Shown here in pieces: positions 59,686 to 64,000 of a stretch of DNA of 64,000 nucleotides (position 1 is the stretch's first letter; each line of letters starts with the position of its first letter). The stretch lies in NCBI RefSeq assembly GCF_009817885.1, contig NZ_CP041764.1, positions 806,001 through 870,000 of the forward strand, written 5' to 3'. This DNA is from Serratia rhizosphaerae (GTDB taxonomy: Bacteria > Pseudomonadota > Gammaproteobacteria > Enterobacterales > Enterobacteriaceae). The notes under the pieces were generated by a model. That model saw only the letters and a program-made list of their open reading frames with translations. It made no database searches and was not told the origin of the DNA. The position numbers were made by a program, and so were the translations under genes.

Positions 59686-60252
59686 ATGTCTTATTTACGT
59701 CCTGCGCTGGTGATGCTGATTTTGCTGACGCTGCTCACCGGTATCGCCTATCCGCTGCTGACCACCGGCCTGGCGCAGCTGCTATTTTCCCAGCAGGCCA
59801 ACGGCTCGCTGCTGTACCATGGCGACAAACTGGCCGGTTCGGCGCTGATCGGCCAGAATTTTACCCAGCCGCGCTATTTCTGGGGCCGCCCTTCCGCCAC
59901 CGCCGATTCGGCCTATAATGCCGAAGCGTCAGGCGGCAGCAATCTGGCGGCGTCAAACCCGGCGCTGGATAACGCCTTCGCCGAGCGGGCCGCCCTGCTG
60001 CGTCAGGCCAACCCGACCATGCGCGGCCCGATCCCGGTCGACCTGCTGACCGCCTCCGGCAGCGGCCTCGACCCGCAGATCTCCGTCGCCGCCGCGCAGT
60101 ACCAGCTGGCCCGCGTCGCCGCCGCCCGCCATCTGCCGCCGGCCCGGGTGGCGCGGTTAATCGCCGAACACAGCGAACGACCCGCGCCGGGCTTTCTCGG
60201 CACGACCACGGTCAACGTGCTGCAGTTGAATATGGCGCTGGACGCGCTGTAA
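59686..60252 (+). CDS. kdpC: K+-transporting ATPase subunit C
   Basis: This 188-aa subunit has one N-terminal membrane helix (about residues 5-28) and a periplasmic domain. Family blocks are SALIGQNFTQPRYFWGRPS, SGGSNLAASNPAL and SGSGLDPQIS. It assists ATP binding by KdpB. E. coli KdpC is 190 aa. An AAGGAGAA Shine-Dalgarno precedes the ATG, 18 nt after kdpB. Confidence 0.97.
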   Translation: MSYLRPALVMLILLTLLTGIAYPLLTTGLAQLLFSQQANGSLLYHGDKLAGSALIGQNFTQPRYFWGRPSATADSAYNAEASGGSNLAASNPALDNAFAERAALLRQANPTMRGPIPVDLLTASGSGLDPQISVAAAQYQLARVAAARHLPPARVARLIAEHSERPAPGFLGTTTVNVLQLNMALDAL

Positions 60253-60282
60253 TAAACGCGACAGGCATGTCCCTTTCTGTAC

Positions 60283-60306
60283 GGGTTCGCCACGGCGAAC
60301 CCATTT
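60283..60306 (+). terminator. Hairpin between kdpC and kdpD (possible attenuator)
   Basis: The 9-bp complementary arms GGGTTCGCC and GGCGAACCC are followed by ATTTT in the 78-nt kdpC-kdpD gap. The tail is short, so partial termination is more likely than a full stop. It would lower kdpDE expression relative to kdpFABC. Confidence 0.6.
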
Positions 60307-60330
60307 TGCGTTGCCAGACAAGGAGTTTTC

Positions 60331-63024
60331 ATGGTTGATGATGAACAGCAGCGCCCCGATCCGGACAGCCTGCTGGCGGTCGCCAACGAAAAACCACGCG
60401 GCCGTCTGAAAGTATTTTTCGGCGCCTGCGCCGGCGTCGGTAAAACCTACGCCATGCTGCAAGAAGCCCAGAGGCAACGCGCTCTGGGCCTTGACGTTCT
60501 GATCGGGGTGGTGGAAACCCACGGCCGCAATGAGACCGCCGCGCTGCTGGACGGGCTGAGCGTGCTGCCGCAAAAACGGATTCAGCACCGCGGCCGCGTG
60601 GTGCGTGAGTTCGATCTGGATGCCGCGCTGGCGCGCCATCCGGCGCTGATCCTGATGGATGAACTGGCCCACAGCAACGCCCACGGCTCGCGTCACCCCA
60701 AACGCTGGCAGGATGTGGAGGAGCTGCTGGATGCCGGCATCGACGTACTGACCACCGTCAACGTACAGCACCTGGAAAGCCTGAACGACGTAGTCGGCGG
60801 CATTACCGGCGTGCGGGTGCGCGAAACCGTGCCCGACCACGTCTTCGATCAGGCCACCGAAGTGGTGCTGGTCGACCTGCCGCCGGACGACCTGCAGCGG
60901 CGGCTGAATGAGGGCAAGGTCTACCTGCCCGGCCACGCCGAGCGCGCCATTGAGCACTTCTTCCGCAAAGGCAACCTGATCGCCCTGCGCGAGCTGGCGC
61001 TGCGCCGCACCGCCGACCGGGTGGACGACCAGATGCGCGCCTTCCGCGATACCCAGGGGCAGGAGAAGGTCTGGCACACCCGCGACAGCATTTTGCTGTG
61101 CGTCGGCCACAACAGCGGCAGCGAAAAACTGGTGCGCATTGCCGCCCGTCTGGCGGCGCGGCTCGGCTGCCACTGGCACGCGGTCTATGTGGAAACCCCC
61201 AAGCTGCACCGGCTGCCGGAAAGCCGTCGGCGCGCCATTCTGCGCGCGCTGCGTCTGGCGCAGGAACTGGGCGCACAGACCGCCACGCTGGCCGCACCGT
61301 CGGAAGAACGCGCGGTGCTGCGTTACGCCCGCGAGCATAATCTGGGCAAAATTATTATCGGCCGGCGCGGTGAACAGCGCTGGAAGTTCCGCAGCAGTTT
61401 CGCCGACCGTCTCGGCCAGTTAGGACCAGACCTCGATCTGGTGATCGTGGCGCTGGAGGATGAGCGCCCGCCGAGCGTGCTGAAAGAACCCGATAACCGC
61501 AGCTTCAGCGATAAGTGGCGCATGCAGCTGCGCGGCTGTGCGGTGGCGTTCGCGCTGTGCGCGCTGATCACCCTGCTCTCCCAATGGCTGCTGCCGGGGT
61601 TCGATCAGGCCAACCTGGTGATGGTGTATCTGCTCGGCGTGGTGATTGTCGCGCTGTTTTTCGGCCGTTGGCCGTCGGTGCTGGCGGCGGTGATTAACGT
61701 CGCCAGTTTCGATCTGTTCTTTGTCCAGCCACACTGGTCATTTGCCGTCAGCGATGTGCAGTATCTGCTGACCTTCGCGGTGATGCTGACCGTCGGTATC
61801 ACCATCGGTAACCTCACTGCCGGCGTGCGTTATCAGGCGCGCGTGGCGCGCTACCGCGAACAGCGGGCGCGACACCTGTATGAAATGTCGCACGGCCTGA
61901 GCCAGGCGCTGACCGCCGAAGACGTCGCCAGCACCAGCCGTCACTTCCTTTCCAGCAGTTTTCACGCCAAAACCGTGCTGATGCTGCCGCAGGAAGACGG
62001 CCAGCTGCGGCAAATGGTCGGCCAGGACGGCGGTCTGCTGTCGGTGGATGAGGCCATCGCCCGCTGGAGCTATGACAAAGGGCAGCCCGCCGGCGCGGGC
62101 ACCGATACGCTGCCCGGCGTGCCTTACCAACTGCTGCCGCTGAAAACCTCGCAGCACACCTTCGGCCTGCTGGCGATCGAGCCGAACAACCTGCGCCAGC
62201 TGATGGTGCCGGAACAGCAGCGGCTGCTGCAAACCTTCAGCGTGCTGATCGCCAGCGCGCTGGAGCGTCAGCAACTGGCGCGCAGCGCCGCGCAGGCGCG
62301 GCTGGATACCGAACGCGAGCAGCTGCGCAACTCGCTGCTGGCGGCGCTGTCGCACGATCTGCGCACGCCGCTGACGGTGCTGTTCGGCCAGGCGGAAATT
62401 CTTACGCTGGATCTGGCGGCGGAAGGATCCCGGCACGCCCCGCAGGCCAGCCAGATCCGCCAGCAGGTGTTGAGCACCACCCGGCTGGTGAATAATCTGT
62501 TGGATATGGCGCGCATTCAGTCCGGCGGTTTTATCCTGCGCAAAGAGTGGCAGTCGCTGGAGGAGATCGTCGGCGCGTCACTGCATATGCTGGAGCCGAT
62601 CTTCAACCAGCATGAGGTCAAGGTGGAGCTGCCCGATGAAATGGTGCTGATCAACTGCGATGGTAGTTTATTGGAGCGTGTATTCACCAACCTGTTGGAA
62701 AATGCCGATAAATATGCCGGACAGGATGCTATTATCGGTATTCGCGCCCGCACTTTGCCGGAGTGGCTGGAGGTGGAAATCTGGGATAACGGCCCCGGTA
62801 TTCCCGCCGAGCAAAGGCAGCATATCTTCGACAAATTCTCTCGCGGCGATAAAGAATCCGCCATTCCCGGCGTCGGTCTGGGGCTGGCGATCTGCCGCGC
62901 CATTATCGAGCTGCACGGCGGGCGTATTTGGGCGGATAACGGCAGCCACGGCGGCGCCAGCTTCAAGTTTCTGCTGCCGCTGGAAAGCATGCCGGAAATG
63001 GACGGCGCAGACTTCGATTTATAA
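60331..63024 (+). CDS. kdpD: Sensor kinase KdpD
   Basis: This 897-aa K+/turgor sensor kinase phosphorylates KdpE. The N-terminal KdpD domain has a Walker A-like GACAGVGKTYAML (near residue 31) and HPKRWQDVEELLDAGIDV. A universal-stress-protein-like domain follows (about 250-370). Four membrane helices cover about 400-500, and then comes a GAF domain. The HisKA domain has the phospho-acceptor in LSHDLRTPLTVLFGQ (near 675). HATPase motifs are NLLENADKYA, DNGPGIP and GVGLGLAICR. E. coli KdpD is 894 aa. Confidence 0.97.
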   Translation: MVDDEQQRPDPDSLLAVANEKPRGRLKVFFGACAGVGKTYAMLQEAQRQRALGLDVLIGVVETHGRNETAALLDGLSVLPQKRIQHRGRVVREFDLDAALARHPALILMDELAHSNAHGSRHPKRWQDVEELLDAGIDVLTTVNVQHLESLNDVVGGITGVRVRETVPDHVFDQATEVVLVDLPPDDLQRRLNEGKVYLPGHAERAIEHFFRKGNLIALRELALRRTADRVDDQMRAFRDTQGQEKVWHTRDSILLCVGHNSGSEKLVRIAARLAARLGCHWHAVYVETPKLHRLPESRRRAILRALRLAQELGAQTATLAAPSEERAVLRYAREHNLGKIIIGRRGEQRWKFRSSFADRLGQLGPDLDLVIVALEDERPPSVLKEPDNRSFSDKWRMQLRGCAVAFALCALITLLSQWLLPGFDQANLVMVYLLGVVIVALFFGRWPSVLAAVINVASFDLFFVQPHWSFAVSDVQYLLTFAVMLTVGITIGNLTAGVRYQARVARYREQRARHLYEMSHGLSQALTAEDVASTSRHFLSSSFHAKTVLMLPQEDGQLRQMVGQDGGLLSVDEAIARWSYDKGQPAGAGTDTLPGVPYQLLPLKTSQHTFGLLAIEPNNLRQLMVPEQQRLLQTFSVLIASALERQQLARSAAQARLDTEREQLRNSLLAALSHDLRTPLTVLFGQAEILTLDLAAEGSRHAPQASQIRQQVLSTTRLVNNLLDMARIQSGGFILRKEWQSLEEIVGASLHMLEPIFNQHEVKVELPDEMVLINCDGSLLERVFTNLLENADKYAGQDAIIGIRARTLPEWLEVEIWDNGPGIPAEQRQHIFDKFSRGDKESAIPGVGLGLAICRAIIELHGGRIWADNGSHGGASFKFLLPLESMPEMDGADFDL

Positions 63025-63033
63025 CCGAGGACA

Positions 63034-63726
63034 ATGTTGAGCATGACCCCGATTAACATTCTGATCGTGGAAGATGAGAAAGAGATCCGGCGCTTTGTCC
63101 GCAGCGCGCTGGAGACGGAAGGACTGCGGGTGTTTGAAAGCGATACGCTGCAGCGGGGTCTGATTGAAGCCGGCACGCGCAAGCCGGACCTGATTATCCT
63201 CGATCTGGGGCTGCCCGACGGCGACGGGCTGAGTTTTATCCGCGATCTGCGCCAGTGGAGCAGCATCCCGATCATCGTGCTGTCCGCCCGCCTGGCGGAA
63301 GAGGACAAAATCTCTGCGCTGGACGCCGGCGCCGACGACTATCTCAGCAAACCTTTCGGTATCGGCGAGCTGCTGGCGCGGGTGCGCGTGGCGCTGCGCC
63401 GCCATGCCGGCAGCCAGCAGGAAAGCCCGCAGGTCAGCTTTGCCGACGTCAGCGTCGATCTGCTTAACCGCCAGGTCACGCGCGGCGGCGAAGAGCTGCA
63501 TCTGACGCCGATTGAGTTCCGTCTGCTGGCCGAACTGCTGGCCAACGCCGGCAAGGTGCTGACCCAGCGCCAGCTGCTCAGCCACGTCTGGGGGCCGAAC
63601 TACGTCGAACACAGCCATTACCTGCGCATTTATATGGGGCATCTGCGGCAGAAGCTGGAGGCCGATCCGGCGCGCCCCAAGCATCTGCTGACCGAAACCG
63701 GCGTCGGCTACCGCTTTATGCCCTGA
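63034..63726 (+). CDS. kdpE: Response regulator KdpE
   Basis: This 230-aa OmpR/PhoB-type regulator activates kdpFABC. The receiver domain has phospho-acceptor Asp57 in LIILDLGLPDGDG. The C-terminal winged helix has LTPIEFRLLAELLANAGKVLT and RIYMGHLRQKLE. It follows kdpD after 9 nt. ATG 63034 has a GAGG at short spacing and ATG 63043 (MTPINILIVEDE) is the alternative; the latter matches the E. coli N-terminus more closely but has worse spacing. Confidence 0.96.
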   Translation: MLSMTPINILIVEDEKEIRRFVRSALETEGLRVFESDTLQRGLIEAGTRKPDLIILDLGLPDGDGLSFIRDLRQWSSIPIIVLSARLAEEDKISALDAGADDYLSKPFGIGELLARVRVALRRHAGSQQESPQVSFADVSVDLLNRQVTRGGEELHLTPIEFRLLAELLANAGKVLTQRQLLSHVWGPNYVEHSHYLRIYMGHLRQKLEADPARPKHLLTETGVGYRFMP

Positions 63727-63731
63727 GCCGG

Positions 63732-64000
63732 CTATTCCCCGGCCTGCGGCCCTTTTTTCAGACCGACCATAAACGCTTTGAATGCGTCGCGCAGCGGCGC
63801 AAACACCGCATGTTTACGGTTTTCGATCATCACCTCGGAAAACAGTTTCAACCCGACGGCAAAGGCGGCGCTTTTTTCCTTGCCGAAGGCCAAATCCTCC
63901 CGCCCCTGAATGCGTTCGACAATTTCCAGAATGTCGTCATGATTTTCCACTTCAAACACCAGCGGCGTCTTTTCTACCGGCGCGCCTTTACGGTCGCTCA
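63732..64000 (-). CDS. Small uncharacterised protein, start beyond the window edge
   Basis: The reading frame is open to the right edge. The last bases (63999-64000) fit NTG followed by SDRKGAPVEKTPLVFEVEN, so the start is probably at 64001 and the protein about 89 aa. It is soluble, mixed-charge and ends in MVGLKKGPQAGE. I do not recognise the family. It is convergent with kdpE, with a 5-nt gap. Confidence 0.7.
   Translation of the reverse strand, partial: SDRKGAPVEKTPLVFEVENHDDILEIVERIQGREDLAFGKEKSAAFAVGLKLFSEVMIENRKHAVFAPLRDAFKAFMVGLKKGPQAGE

Overview
The window is a conserved chromosomal segment of a GC-rich enterobacterium. The proteins and gene order match the E. coli K-12 region from kdp to pgl almost gene for gene: kdp, ybfA, phr, ybgI, pxp, nei, gltA, sdh, suc, cyd, tol, lysine/valine tRNAs, nadA-pnuC-zitB, aroG, gpmA, gal, mod, ybhA, pgl. 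Differences from E. coli (a pcp/DUF969/DUF979 block, a PsiF-like gene beside galM, an EvgAS-like two-component pair, an oxalate-decarboxylase-like bicupin, no galE or mng genes) and the GC-rich coding sequence suggest a Serratia-like member of the Yersiniaceae. That assignment comes from remembered gene order, not from a search. No prophage, insertion sequence or CRISPR array was seen.

Layout. 1-8740: pgl and ybhA, then the molybdate block (modABC, acrZ, modE, modF) with a clear ModE operator, then a CPBP-type membrane protease gene where E. coli has galE. 8740-14900: the Leloir operon galTKM behind three gal-type operators, a PsiF-family periplasmic protein, gpmA with a Fur-like box, and aroG. 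15088-18860: a LuxR-type response regulator and an unorthodox EvgS/BvgS-like hybrid kinase. 18886-23097: zitB, pnuC and nadA (NadR-type operator), and a Tat-exported bicupin. 23466-24455: five tRNA genes (four Lys-UUU, one Val-UAC) with arrays of small perfect hairpins and a 19-nt copy of a tRNA-Lys 3' end. 24634-30121: the Tol-Pal envelope system. 30252-33398: cytochrome bd. 34070-45777: the TCA block sucDCBA, sdhBADC and gltA. 45845-55395: nei, a 5-oxoproline/pyroglutamyl block (pcp, DUF979, DUF969, pxpACB), an ERIC element, ybgI, a periplasmic class II cyclic nucleotide phosphodiesterase, phrB and ybfA. 55797-63726: kdpFABC and kdpDE with a KdpE box. The window ends in a small uncharacterised gene.

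Functionally the segment is mostly housekeeping: central carbon and respiratory metabolism, envelope integrity, NAD precursor uptake and synthesis, molybdate and potassium uptake. The parts most worth a second look are the tRNA-associated hairpin arrays and 3'-end repeat, the EvgAS-like sensor system, the exported oxalate-decarboxylase-like protein with an altered active-site lid, the pyroglutamate cluster with its two unassigned membrane proteins, the gal control region, and the structured sdhB-sucA spacer. I found no feature that is unambiguously a new biological system.
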